From positions 1 through 56,693 of the forward strand of contig JAFZRP010000071.1 in assembly GCA_017619795.1 (NCBI GenBank): DNA of 56,693 bases, in the 5' to 3' direction. The position numbers and the translations under genes were made by a program. The DNA is from Treponema sp. (GTDB taxonomy: Bacteria > Spirochaetota > Spirochaetia > Treponematales > Treponemataceae). Of the stretch, positions 1-7,766 are shown piece after piece. Below the pieces are notes generated by a model. It worked only from the letters and a program-made list of their open reading frames with translations. It did no database searches and was not told where the DNA came from. Position 1 is the stretch's first letter. The number at the start of each line of letters is the position of its first letter.

Positions 1-1
1 G

Positions 2-643
2 TCCGGGGCTGGTTCTGAGCTAACGCGTGATCCAGAAAAGCTGTACAGAATTGCGAAAGCGGTTGTAGATACGGCAGGTCCAACTCCGGTTACGGTAAAA
101 ATCCGCTCTGGTTGGGACAGCCAGCATATCACGTGGAAGGAGGCGGCACAGGCTGCGCTTGATGCAGGTGTTTCTGCAATTACAATTCATCCGCGTACAA
201 GAGCACAGGGCTACGAAGGTCACTCTGACTGGGACATCATGAAGCAGCTTGTTGAGCTGGTAAACGGAAGGATTCCAATTTTTGGCTCCGGGGACTTGTT
301 TAAGCCTGAGGATGCAAAAAAAATGCTGGAAGAGACCGGAGCAGATGCCGTGATGTTTGCTCGCGGTGCAATGGGAAATCCTTTTATTTTCCGGGATGCA
401 ACCTCTCTTTTACAAACCGGCACCTACGAACCTGTTCCTCCACAAGAGCGCATTCGAACCGGCTTTGCAGAGCTTGAACGACTTGCCGCCGAAACCACCG
501 AAAAGCACGCCTGTCTTGAAATGCGAAAGCGTTTTTCCGCCTATTCAAAGGGCATTCAGAACGGCGCCGCTCTCCGAGCTCAAATTGTTCATGCGGAAAC
601 AATCCAGGATTACAAAAATATCTTCGCGGACTTCACAGAGTAA
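2..643 (+). CDS. dusB: tRNA-dihydrouridine synthase, 5'-truncated by window edge
   Basis: This is the C-terminal two thirds of an FMN-dependent tRNA-dihydrouridine synthase, which reduces specific uridines in the tRNA D-loop. The frame is open from base 2, so the true start and the catalytic Cys loop lie outside the window. Visible family features are the 'KIRSGWD' strand, the substrate-side 'TIHPRTRAQGYEG' motif, and the FMN-phosphate-binding segments 'GSGDLF' and 'FARGAMGNPFIF'. The HPRTR motif is typical of the DusB/NifR3 group, but DusA or DusC cannot be formally excluded without the N-terminus. The gene ends 46 bases before the next one, which has its own promoter. Confidence 0.9.
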   Translation, partial: SGAGSELTRDPEKLYRIAKAVVDTAGPTPVTVKIRSGWDSQHITWKEAAQAALDAGVSAITIHPRTRAQGYEGHSDWDIMKQLVELVNGRIPIFGSGDLFKPEDAKKMLEETGADAVMFARGAMGNPFIFRDATSLLQTGTYEPVPPQERIRTGFAELERLAAETTEKHACLEMRKRFSAYSKGIQNGAALRAQIVHAETIQDYKNIFADFTE

Positions 644-651
644 TCAATCCA

Positions 652-680
652 TTGAAGATTAGAAATCTATATGTTATAAT
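652..680 (+). promoter_or_regulatory. Promoter of the 690 gene, nearly leaderless
   Basis: A TTGAAG -35 box (652-657), a 17-base spacer and a perfect TATAAT -10 box (675-680) are visible. Transcription should start near 687, only 0-3 bases before the ATG at 690, and there is no Shine-Dalgarno sequence. Confidence 0.75.
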
Positions 681-689
681 CTTATTATT

Positions 690-2273
690 ATGGGCTTTAT
701 TCAGAGCATAACTGATATTTTAGAATCATTATTTAAACGTTCGTCTCCAGAAGTACAAAAAAAACAACAGTTGAGAAAACTGGAAGCCGAGATACGTAAT
801 TTTGAGCCTGTAATATTCAAAAATGGAAACCTCCAGCCTAATTTTGCAGAAGCAATTTATGGTCTTTACAAGAATACAAAGGCATTAAGCGACCTTTTTT
901 CAGTAACAGTAAGCTCTGCAGATATTGCACGTCAGCACAGATTCGAGGCTCAGCTCATCATCACCGGTTATTCTCCTGAGTTCCAGAAAATCATTGAAAA
1001 CCTTACTTTTGAAAACCGAAAGGAAGAGGTTCTTGCTGAGCCTACAAACCCTGACAGAATCTATATCAGACAGCGAAACAATCTTGAGAAAACGCTTAAA
1101 GAGTTAAATTCAGAAAGCTTCCGCCGTATGGACAGAGACATTCTTGATTTACGTCAGTTTGTAGATTTCTGTAAAATAAGCTTTACACCGATTCTTCAGC
1201 TTTTTGATATTAATTTTGCTCCAGGCGTACCGAGTTATACTCCAAATTACTCGGAAATACAGATTTCAAAGGCAGTAAATCTTCTTGAGGATTTGTACTA
1301 TCAGATTTCCGGGATGAAGGTAACCTCGTCTCTGGCAGATGAAATTATTGCAATTGCTCAGCTTAGAAAAGGTGATGTTCTTTCAGAGTCTGAATCAAGA
1401 GCTTATCTTTCTAACCTTAAAACAATTAATTACATTGTTACAAAGATTCTTACACCAGAGCATCTTAAAGCACTTTTGCGCTACGCAAGAGAAGATTTTG
1501 TTTACGAGCCTCGTACTGCTTCTTATACAGGCTCTCCACGACAGGAGTTTGCAAATCTTTTCCAGTCCAGGTTCGATTCGGATGAGCAGAGAATTAAATC
1601 CGAGATTCAGGACGAGCAGATAAGTACCGATGTTGCAGCTTTGTTTAAAAAGACAAACCTCGAAGAGCTTATCGGCTACAATTCAGATTCAAACAAAGTT
1701 CTGCAGGAAAATACAGCACTTTCTCTTAAGTGGATACTTCCAATGCGAGTTCTCAAAACCTTCCTAAAGAACTTTATTTCCGACAGCATAAAGAGCCTTC
1801 TTAACGACATCGTAATTGAAGGATTCTTCAACAGCCCTGCCTATAAGACAGAGTTTTCTACAACAGTTTATGCCGTTATAAATGCTTTTTCCGAAATTGA
1901 AGATTTTGAAGCTTCGTTTGCAGAAGGTCAGCGCAACAGTATTGCAGTAATGCGAAGCTACATCAAAGACAGCCACAAAGATAAAGATTTTTACCGTAAG
2001 CTAGACAAAATGGTTATGGTAATAAATAACGATGCCCATAAGCTTTTACAGTCTGTAATTGGAACTTTGTATGACTTGTACAGATCTGTAGGAGAATTGC
2101 TTGCCGATTCAAGAAAACCTTCCAGCGAAATCATCTCAAATCTTAAGGTTTTGATGATGTCTTCAAGAAATAAGGACAATACAAGCCTTCTTGAAGAACA
2201 ATATCCGGACTGGAAGATATTTTTTGAAATTATGAAAAACTATGTTATTATAAATAAAGGTGAGATACAATAA
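690..2273 (+). CDS. Conserved spirochaete hypothetical protein (DUF5312-like)
   Basis: A 527-residue, largely helical, charged cytoplasmic protein with no signal peptide or clear membrane segment. I recognise no catalytic motif. Length and general character fit the spirochaete family annotated as DUF5312, but that assignment is from memory of the family and is tentative. The gene has its own promoter and probably a leaderless start. Its stop overlaps the next ATG (TAATG), so it is translationally coupled to the GGDEF gene downstream; this hints at a link to signalling but does not prove one. Confidence 0.7.
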   Translation: MGFIQSITDILESLFKRSSPEVQKKQQLRKLEAEIRNFEPVIFKNGNLQPNFAEAIYGLYKNTKALSDLFSVTVSSADIARQHRFEAQLIITGYSPEFQKIIENLTFENRKEEVLAEPTNPDRIYIRQRNNLEKTLKELNSESFRRMDRDILDLRQFVDFCKISFTPILQLFDINFAPGVPSYTPNYSEIQISKAVNLLEDLYYQISGMKVTSSLADEIIAIAQLRKGDVLSESESRAYLSNLKTINYIVTKILTPEHLKALLRYAREDFVYEPRTASYTGSPRQEFANLFQSRFDSDEQRIKSEIQDEQISTDVAALFKKTNLEELIGYNSDSNKVLQENTALSLKWILPMRVLKTFLKNFISDSIKSLLNDIVIEGFFNSPAYKTEFSTTVYAVINAFSEIEDFEASFAEGQRNSIAVMRSYIKDSHKDKDFYRKLDKMVMVINNDAHKLLQSVIGTLYDLYRSVGELLADSRKPSSEIISNLKVLMMSSRNKDNTSLLEEQYPDWKIFFEIMKNYVIINKGEIQ

Positions 2274-3367
2274 TGGGTAAGGATGAAGAAAACAAATTAA
2301 CTGATTCGACTCTCCTTGAACACACAATGCAATATGAAAAGCGCATTTATGATCTTGAACAGCTGCTTGATATTGCAAAATCCCTTTGTTCTACTCTTGA
2401 TTTCAGTAATCTTCTTGAATCCATTGTATATATTTGTATGGCGCAAATGCACGTTCTTGGTGCAGAAATCTTTGTGCGCGACTTTATTTCTGAAAAAAGC
2501 TTTGATCTTGAAACCTCCCGCGATGCAGAAAATCCTGAAAAAATAATTTCTATTTCAGCTGATTCTCCAATCATCCAGAAAATGGGTGAGCTTAAAAAGC
2601 CTGTAACGCTTACTGCACTTAAAAAAGAAACTGGAAAATGCGAAGACTTTAAGATTCTGGAAGCTCTTTCTCCAACGCTTATTGTTCCTCTTGTTTTGCA
2701 GGGACATCTTAACGGCCTTTTAATTTTGCAGGAGCGAATTGCAATTGAGGATGATACCTCTTACAACGAATATGAACAGAAACAGATAATGCTTATAGCT
2801 TCTCTTGCGTCGGTCGCAATTTACAATGCTTCTCTGCTCGAAATGTCTTCTACAGATATGATGACACACCTTAAGCTTAAGTACTACTTCTACTCAAAGC
2901 TTACCAATATCCTTGACTATGCGGTGGACAAAAAGCAGAAGGTTTCAGTCCTTATGTTCGATATAGACTTTTTCAAAAAGTTCAACGACACCTATGGTCA
3001 CGAATGCGGAGACTTTGTTCTTATTTCCGTTGCCGAGCTTATTAAAAAGAGTCTGCGCGAAACCGATATTGCCTGCCGTTATGGTGGCGAAGAGTTTACG
3101 GTGCTTCTTGCAAATACAGGAAAAAAAGAAGCACTTATGGTTGCAGAAAGAATCCGCACAACAATAGAAGAATACGATTTTGTTTACGAAGACAAGCACT
3201 TCAACGTTACAATCTCCGGCGGCGTTTCTGTTTTCGACGGTTCTAAGCACGCCATAATCACTTCTAATGCTTTTGTTAATCAGGCAGATAAAGCACTTTA
3301 TGTTTCTAAAAACAAAGGCCGTAACAGAATCTCCTTTTACAACGGCTATAGAAAAAAGAGACAATAA
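2273..3367 (+). CDS. GAF-GGDEF diguanylate cyclase
   Basis: A 364-residue cytoplasmic protein that should make cyclic di-GMP from two GTP. An N-terminal coiled-coil-like stretch (about 15-40) leads into a GAF-type sensor domain (about 40-180) and a C-terminal GGDEF domain (about 195-360). The active-site motif is GGEEF (about 270). An RxxD inhibitory I-site (RETD) sits exactly five residues before it, so product feedback inhibition is expected. The metal-binding 'FDIDFFKKFND' and 'DTYGHECGD' motifs are intact. It has an AAGGTGAG ribosome-binding site and overlaps the upstream stop by one base. The ligand of the GAF domain is unknown. Confidence 0.92.
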   Translation: MGKDEENKLTDSTLLEHTMQYEKRIYDLEQLLDIAKSLCSTLDFSNLLESIVYICMAQMHVLGAEIFVRDFISEKSFDLETSRDAENPEKIISISADSPIIQKMGELKKPVTLTALKKETGKCEDFKILEALSPTLIVPLVLQGHLNGLLILQERIAIEDDTSYNEYEQKQIMLIASLASVAIYNASLLEMSSTDMMTHLKLKYYFYSKLTNILDYAVDKKQKVSVLMFDIDFFKKFNDTYGHECGDFVLISVAELIKKSLRETDIACRYGGEEFTVLLANTGKKEALMVAERIRTTIEEYDFVYEDKHFNVTISGGVSVFDGSKHAIITSNAFVNQADKALYVSKNKGRNRISFYNGYRKKRQ

Positions 3368-3398
3368 CATAAAAAAATAAGGTAAAACAGGTTCAAAT

Positions 3399-4025
3399 AT
3401 GTCGTTTCTTCGTCGTCCATTCAAATATGTAGATTTTCATGCCTCGCTCTATATCATAGTTTTGAACTTTGTAGTTTTCCTTCTTACATATTTTATGCCT
3501 CAGCTTAAGTTTTACCTTTCGCTGAATGTAGGACTTGTTGTTTACCGGAAAATGTACTGGCAGTTTCTTACATACATGTTCATTCATCAGGGCTTTATGC
3601 ACATTTTCTTTAATATGCTTGGACTTCTGTTTTTTGGCTTTGCAATTGAAAAAGCAATAGGCTCAAAGGAGTTCCTTCTTTTTTATTTTATTTGCGGCAT
3701 TGCTTCGGGGCTTTTTTCGTTTGTAATTTATTATTTTACAGGCTCGTACCGCATATTTTTAATGGGAGCGAGCGGTGCAATTTATGCTGTACTTTTTGCG
3801 TATGCAGTCTGTTTCCCGCGGTCAAGGCTTTATGTTTGGGGAATATTGCCGGTTCCAGCACCAATTTTAGTTCTTGCTTATGCAATCATAGAGGTTGTAG
3901 AACAGTTTGTTTCTTCTTCAAATATAGCTCATATGACTCATCTTTTTGGTTTTGCCGCTGCCTGGCTTTATTTCTTAATACGAATGGGTATAAATCCGAT
4001 AAAAATATGGAGAAATAACTACTAG
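3399..4025 (+). CDS. Rhomboid family intramembrane serine protease
   Basis: A 208-residue protein with about six membrane helices. Rhomboid hallmarks are present: the 'HQGFMHIFFNMLGL' segment, the catalytic Ser in 'MGASGAIYAVL' (about 125) and the catalytic His in the 'AHMTHLFGF' segment (about 178-181). Such proteases cut transmembrane substrates inside the bilayer; the substrate here is unknown. It follows the GGDEF gene by 31 bases on the same strand and is probably co-transcribed. The N-terminus is short and has no extra cytosolic domain. Confidence 0.9.
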   Translation: MSFLRRPFKYVDFHASLYIIVLNFVVFLLTYFMPQLKFYLSLNVGLVVYRKMYWQFLTYMFIHQGFMHIFFNMLGLLFFGFAIEKAIGSKEFLLFYFICGIASGLFSFVIYYFTGSYRIFLMGASGAIYAVLFAYAVCFPRSRLYVWGILPVPAPILVLAYAIIEVVEQFVSSSNIAHMTHLFGFAAAWLYFLIRMGINPIKIWRNNY

Positions 4026-4085
4026 CAGAAATTTTTACAAATGCGGTAACTCTCCGGCAGTTTTAGTGTTGTTTTTGTTATAAGA

Positions 4086-4769
4086 ATGATTAATCGACGG
4101 AAAAGTATTCAATTAATTGTTTTAGTTCTCCTATTCGGCTTATATAGTGCCACGGTTTCTGCACAGGTTCCTTCTTTTTCCGAAAAAATAAGGATTCCGC
4201 TTTGGGCAGAGCTGGATGCGTATCCGGGGCTGGAAGAAGCAAAAGATCTTGAAGGCTACGAATATCCTGTTCAGGAGATAAAGAAAATTGCTCCTTTCCT
4301 TATCAGCGGGATGGTTTATGGCTGGGAATTTGTATATGTTCCTTATGATAAGAGCCGTGGAATTGAAGAATACTTTGAAGTGAAAGAAATAAATCCTGCC
4401 GGCAAAATCACTTATTCTTCACCGTGGATTGACGACACTTATCTGCGCTGCTGGTGCGAATATACAAGGACAAAAGCTGAGGTTCAGAATTACAAGGCTT
4501 GGGCTTCTATCACTCATCCTGTAATAAGAGGAAGAGGCTATGGCAGCGTAAGAGACGGTTTTGAAGGAATAAAGGATGCCGCTGCAGATTCGCTGAAGTC
4601 TGCCGTAAGGGAATATTACCGTGGAATAACTAAGAACAAACCCAGGGAGATTACGGGTTCTGTTTTAATAAAAAATGAGCCGATTTTAGGAATTGATTCA
4701 GGAAGATATGCGATTAACCTTGATTTTTTCTTAGAATGCGATACAATAAAGAAGTATGGAATTTATTAG
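4086..4769 (+). CDS. Secreted or periplasmic protein of unknown function
   Basis: A 227-residue protein with a Sec signal peptide (hydrophobic stretch about 9-22, likely cleavage after 'TVSA'). The mature part is rich in aromatic and acidic residues and has no Cys at the cleavage site, so it is not a lipoprotein. I recognise no family. The next gene, 12 bases downstream, also encodes a small exported protein, so the two may act together in the envelope. Confidence 0.75.
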   Translation: MINRRKSIQLIVLVLLFGLYSATVSAQVPSFSEKIRIPLWAELDAYPGLEEAKDLEGYEYPVQEIKKIAPFLISGMVYGWEFVYVPYDKSRGIEEYFEVKEINPAGKITYSSPWIDDTYLRCWCEYTRTKAEVQNYKAWASITHPVIRGRGYGSVRDGFEGIKDAAADSLKSAVREYYRGITKNKPREITGSVLIKNEPILGIDSGRYAINLDFFLECDTIKKYGIY

Positions 4770-4781
4770 CTTGGAGGACTT

Positions 4782-5192
4782 ATGAAAAAGTTACTTATTG
4801 TGTTTTTAGCCTTCATTACATTTGGTTTTAGCATGTTTGCTCAGGGCGTTTCTGGGCACGATAATAATTATGATGCAGAAACCTTTGAAACAGAAAAAAC
4901 AAAGACACAGGTTATAGTTCCTAAAGAACAGCACATCGTTGATCAGACTGCAAACGTAAAGCTTGAGTATATGCCTATGTATGACGAAGTTCGCATTTAC
5001 TATGAGTGTATGTATGTTACTTATGATCGTGGAGAGGCAATGAATACTGTAATGGAGTGCCTGCTTGATTTCCAGAAGGAACATAAGTATTCAGGCTATA
5101 AGTATCTTAAGGACGATAGAGAAAAGTATTTTAAGGATGATCGAAATCGTAGAAAGGCACAGTATATTTCGTATGTAAAATTTTATAGATAG
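4782..5192 (+). CDS. Small exported protein of unknown function
   Basis: A 136-residue protein with a signal peptide ending near 'FGFSMFAQG' and a charged mature part rich in Tyr, Lys and Asp. A GGAGG ribosome-binding site precedes the ATG. It is the last gene of the unit beginning at 4086 and is followed by a strong intrinsic terminator. No recognised domain. Confidence 0.75.
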   Translation: MKKLLIVFLAFITFGFSMFAQGVSGHDNNYDAETFETEKTKTQVIVPKEQHIVDQTANVKLEYMPMYDEVRIYYECMYVTYDRGEAMNTVMECLLDFQKEHKYSGYKYLKDDREKYFKDDRNRRKAQYISYVKFYR

Positions 5193-5225
5193 GGTATTCT
5201 TATTTTATTTGAAATATAGTAGAAT

Positions 5226-5268
5226 AAAAGCCGGTTTTCCAGATTGGGAAGCTGGCTTTATTTTTTTT
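5226..5268 (+). terminator. Intrinsic terminator after the 4782 gene
   Basis: A hairpin (AAAGCCGG... pairing with ...CTGGCTTT, some G-U pairs) is followed by a U-rich run (TTTATTTTTTTT). It lies 34 bases past the stop codon and just before pheS. Confidence 0.85.
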
Positions 5269-5273
5269 ATGAT
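5244..5273 (+). promoter_or_regulatory. Candidate pheS promoter overlapping the terminator
   Basis: TTGGGA (5244-5249), an 18-base spacer and TATGAT (5268-5273) would start transcription near 5280, giving a leader of about 15 bases that includes the AGGAA ribosome-binding site. Only 26 bases separate the terminator from the start codon, so a pheS promoter has to overlap the hairpin or lie before it. Confidence 0.45.
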
Positions 5274-5294
5274 GCAGTGATAAGGAATAGAGAA

Positions 5295-6851
5295 ATGGAT
5301 ATTAAAAACACAATTAAAAACTTACATCCGCTTGAAATTAAGGTTTTGTTAAAGTACACAGGCAAGGATGAACTTACATCAGAAAAACTCAAGAATGATC
5401 TGGACTATAAGGAAGGTCACGCTAATCAGGCTTTTTCATGGCTTTCTGGAAAGGAGCTGCTTAAGGAAATCCGCAGAACTCCTCATACATATTACGAAAT
5501 TACAGATATGGGCCGCTCAATGGCAAAAACCGGTACTGTTGAAGAAAGGATGATAAACTTCCTTAAAGAGCACGGTCCACATACAATGCCGGAAATTACA
5601 ACAGGAATTGCCCTTGACCAGAAGGATGTTGGCTCTGCTTTTGGTCCGCTCGTAAAAGAGGGTGTTCTTAAAATGAATGCCGAAAAGAAGGTTGAATACA
5701 CTGGTGCTGCACTTCCTGCAAGAATTGCAACTACTGCTGCCCTTATTAAAAAGGCTTGCGAAGCTGAAGACGGTCTTTTGAATAAAGATGATATGACTGC
5801 AGCCGAAGTTGAGGTCATGAACGGTCTTGCTAAAAAACGTGGTGCTGCAGATTCTCCATTTAAGGTAATTGAGCGCGAAACCGTATTCTACAAGCTTTCA
5901 GAAGGCTTTGAAAAGGTTCGCGACGAGTTGAAGAAGGCTGGAATTACCGGAAACGAAATCGGTGAAATTACACCAAAAATGCTTGCTACCGGTGAATGGA
6001 AAAACGGTACTTTCCGAGGCTACAATATCTCTGTTCCACCTGCACGAATTATTCCTGGCCGCACAAATCCTTACGTTCAGTTCCTTGAAAGTGTAAAGGA
6101 CAAGCTTTGTTCTCTTGGTTTCCAGGAGTTCGATGGTCCGCTTGTAGAAACAGAGTTCTGGAACGGCGATGCTTTGTTTATGCCTCAGTTCCACGCTGCC
6201 CGCGATATTCACGATGTATACCGAATCAAAAATCCTACACATGCAAAATCAATTGAAGAGCCATATTTGAGTAATGTTAAGGCTGTTCACGAAAACGGTG
6301 GCGGTACAGGAAGCCGTGGCTGGAATTATTCTTTTGATAATGAGTTTACACGCCGTCTTATTCTGCGTTCACAGGGAACAGTTCTTTCTGCACATCAGCT
6401 GCACAAGGCTGAAGTTCCTGGAAAATACTTTGGAATTGCACGCTGCTTCCGCTACGACAAGGTAGATGCAACACATTTGAGCGACTTCTATCAGACAGAA
6501 GGTATTATTGCCGGAAAGGATGTTTCTCTCCGCGACCTTCTTGGTATTCTTAAGATGTTTGCCACAGAAATTGCCGGTGCAGAAGAAGTAAAATACGTTC
6601 CTGGCTACTTCCCGTTCACAGAGCCTTCAATCGAAGTTCATATCAAGCACCCGGTTCTCGGTTGGTTCGAGCTTGGTGGTTCAGGTATTTTCCGCCCAGA
6701 AGTAACCCGCGCTATGGGTCTTGATTGCCCTGTTCTTGCCTGGGGTATCGGTATTGACCGAATGGCCCTTATGGCACTCGGCTTAAATGACCTGCGAGAA
6801 TTGTTCTGCGAAGATATTGAACGAGTAAGACTTAGAAAGGCTAAGTTCTAA
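5295..6851 (+). CDS. pheS: Phenylalanyl-tRNA synthetase alpha subunit, archaeal/eukaryotic type
   Basis: A 518-residue catalytic alpha chain of PheRS, which charges tRNA-Phe. It is much longer than the usual bacterial PheS (about 330-350). An N-terminal winged-helix region (about 1-200) resembles archaeal and eukaryotic PheRS alpha. Class II motifs are visible: motif 2 around 'FRYDKVDATHLSDFYQTEG' and motif 3 'AWGIGIDRMAL'. Spirochaetes are known to carry this type. I chose the ATG at 5295 because AAGGAAT precedes it and the upstream in-frame start lies inside the terminator. pheT is not nearby, so the subunits are encoded apart. Confidence 0.95.
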   Translation: MDIKNTIKNLHPLEIKVLLKYTGKDELTSEKLKNDLDYKEGHANQAFSWLSGKELLKEIRRTPHTYYEITDMGRSMAKTGTVEERMINFLKEHGPHTMPEITTGIALDQKDVGSAFGPLVKEGVLKMNAEKKVEYTGAALPARIATTAALIKKACEAEDGLLNKDDMTAAEVEVMNGLAKKRGAADSPFKVIERETVFYKLSEGFEKVRDELKKAGITGNEIGEITPKMLATGEWKNGTFRGYNISVPPARIIPGRTNPYVQFLESVKDKLCSLGFQEFDGPLVETEFWNGDALFMPQFHAARDIHDVYRIKNPTHAKSIEEPYLSNVKAVHENGGGTGSRGWNYSFDNEFTRRLILRSQGTVLSAHQLHKAEVPGKYFGIARCFRYDKVDATHLSDFYQTEGIIAGKDVSLRDLLGILKMFATEIAGAEEVKYVPGYFPFTEPSIEVHIKHPVLGWFELGGSGIFRPEVTRAMGLDCPVLAWGIGIDRMALMALGLNDLRELFCEDIERVRLRKAKF

Positions 6852-6893
6852 TCTTTGACTGAATTGCAATAAAACAGTTCTGCGAATATTAAA

Positions 6894-6910
6894 TTGATAA
6901 TTATTCTCAA
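6894..6910 (+). promoter_or_regulatory. Second (imperfect) Fur/Zur-type operator
   Basis: TTGATAATTATTCTCAA matches the perfect palindrome at 6945 at 15 of 17 positions. It ends six bases before the -35 box of the zur promoter; the two centres are 51 bases apart. Confidence 0.6.
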
Positions 6911-6916
6911 ATTCAA

Positions 6917-6944
6917 TTGACATTTTTTTTGTGACTCGTATAAT
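6917..6944 (+). promoter_or_regulatory. Strong promoter of the zur-znuA operon
   Basis: Perfect consensus TTGACA (6917-6922) and TATAAT (6939-6944) with a 16-base spacer. The predicted start near 6951 falls inside the operator palindrome. Confidence 0.9.
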
Positions 6945-6961
6945 TTGATAATCATTATCAA
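6945..6961 (+). promoter_or_regulatory. Fur/Zur-type operator over the transcription start
   Basis: TTGATAATCATTATCAA is an 8-1-8 perfect inverted repeat that matches the Fur-family box core. Its place directly after the -10 box means a bound repressor would block initiation, giving autoregulation of the operon. Confidence 0.88.
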
Positions 6962-6979
6962 TTTTGGAGCGCAGACTAA

Positions 6980-7420
6980 ATGCAAAAAACAGCCTATAAA
7001 ACAAAGCAGCAGGATTTACTTTTTTCTTATCTTCGCGAAATGCAGGGAAAGCATTTTACTGCAGAAGAAGTTCGCGCTCATTTTGAAGCAAAAAAGCTTA
7101 CAATAGGAATTGCAACAATTTACCGCCAATTGGAAAAACTTGTTGCAGAAGGAAAAATCCAGAAATACTTTATCGATGAACATTCAGCAGCCTGCTTTGA
7201 ATATGCGGGAGAAAACTGCAACACAAATGAAAAACATTTTCATTTAAAATGCGAACTGTGTGGACGTCTTATTCATCTGGAATGCGATGAACTTGAAAAG
7301 CTTGGAGAACATGTCAGAACTGAACATGGCTTTGTAATCAATCCGCTTAGAACTGTTTTTTATGGAGTTTGTAAAGATTGTTTAAGCGAAGGAAAAAATG
7401 AGGATTGTAATGAAGACTAA
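6980..7420 (+). CDS. zur: Fur-family metalloregulator, probably zinc-responsive (Zur)
   Basis: A 146-residue repressor with an N-terminal winged helix (about 1-85, 'TIYRQLEKLVAEGKIQKY') and a C-terminal dimerisation and metal domain. Two CxxC pairs for the structural zinc are present ('CELCGRL' and 'CKDC'), with a His-rich 'NEKHFHLKC' segment. The downstream ZnuA makes Zur a better name than Fur, but sensing specificity is inferred from context. A palindromic operator covers the promoter, so it probably represses itself. A GGAG ribosome-binding site precedes the ATG. The 3' end overlaps the next gene. Confidence 0.85.
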   Translation: MQKTAYKTKQQDLLFSYLREMQGKHFTAEEVRAHFEAKKLTIGIATIYRQLEKLVAEGKIQKYFIDEHSAACFEYAGENCNTNEKHFHLKCELCGRLIHLECDELEKLGEHVRTEHGFVINPLRTVFYGVCKDCLSEGKNEDCNED

Positions 7421-7712
7421 TTCAAAAGCTACGCCTCTATTTTGCCTTACCGCAATTCTTGTTGTTTTTTCTCTTTTTGCAGTAATCCTCTTTGATTCAA
7501 ATCATAAAGGACATGAAGAACATTGTCATGAAGAAAGCTGTCCTATTTGTCTTGTACTTCAGGTAATCCACAGTACAGAGTTAATTGGATCGAAGATAGC
7601 TGCTATCTCGATCGGGTCATTATTCACAATAAATATAAGTCTGGTCATTCTTTCTGCGTTCTTTCTGGCTCCTGCAACTCTTGTAAAGCAGAAAGTAAAG
7701 CTTGTGATTTAG
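7398..7712 (+). CDS. Small membrane protein with Cys/His metal-binding-like loop
   Basis: A 104-residue protein with two membrane helices (about 13-32 and 67-92). Between them lies a loop with 'HKGHEEHCHEESCPICL', which combines several His with a CxxC pair and looks able to bind zinc. Its position between zur and znuA suggests a role in zinc acquisition or periplasmic zinc handling, but I know of no proven function. It starts within zur; an ATG at 7410 with a GAGG five bases upstream is an equally good start. The gene would be co-transcribed under the operator at 6945. Confidence 0.75.
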   Translation: MRIVMKTNSKATPLFCLTAILVVFSLFAVILFDSNHKGHEEHCHEESCPICLVLQVIHSTELIGSKIAAISIGSLFTINISLVILSAFFLAPATLVKQKVKLVI

Positions 7713-7766
7713 AGATTCCTGGAATAACTGATTATTTCAACAATCTTAAAACACAGGAGATATAAT

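Noticed and set aside
5226..5268. Attenuator or T-box control of pheS by the upstream hairpin
   Set aside because: No leader peptide with Phe codons and no T-box sequence; the hairpin follows the stop of the previous gene and is simply a terminator.
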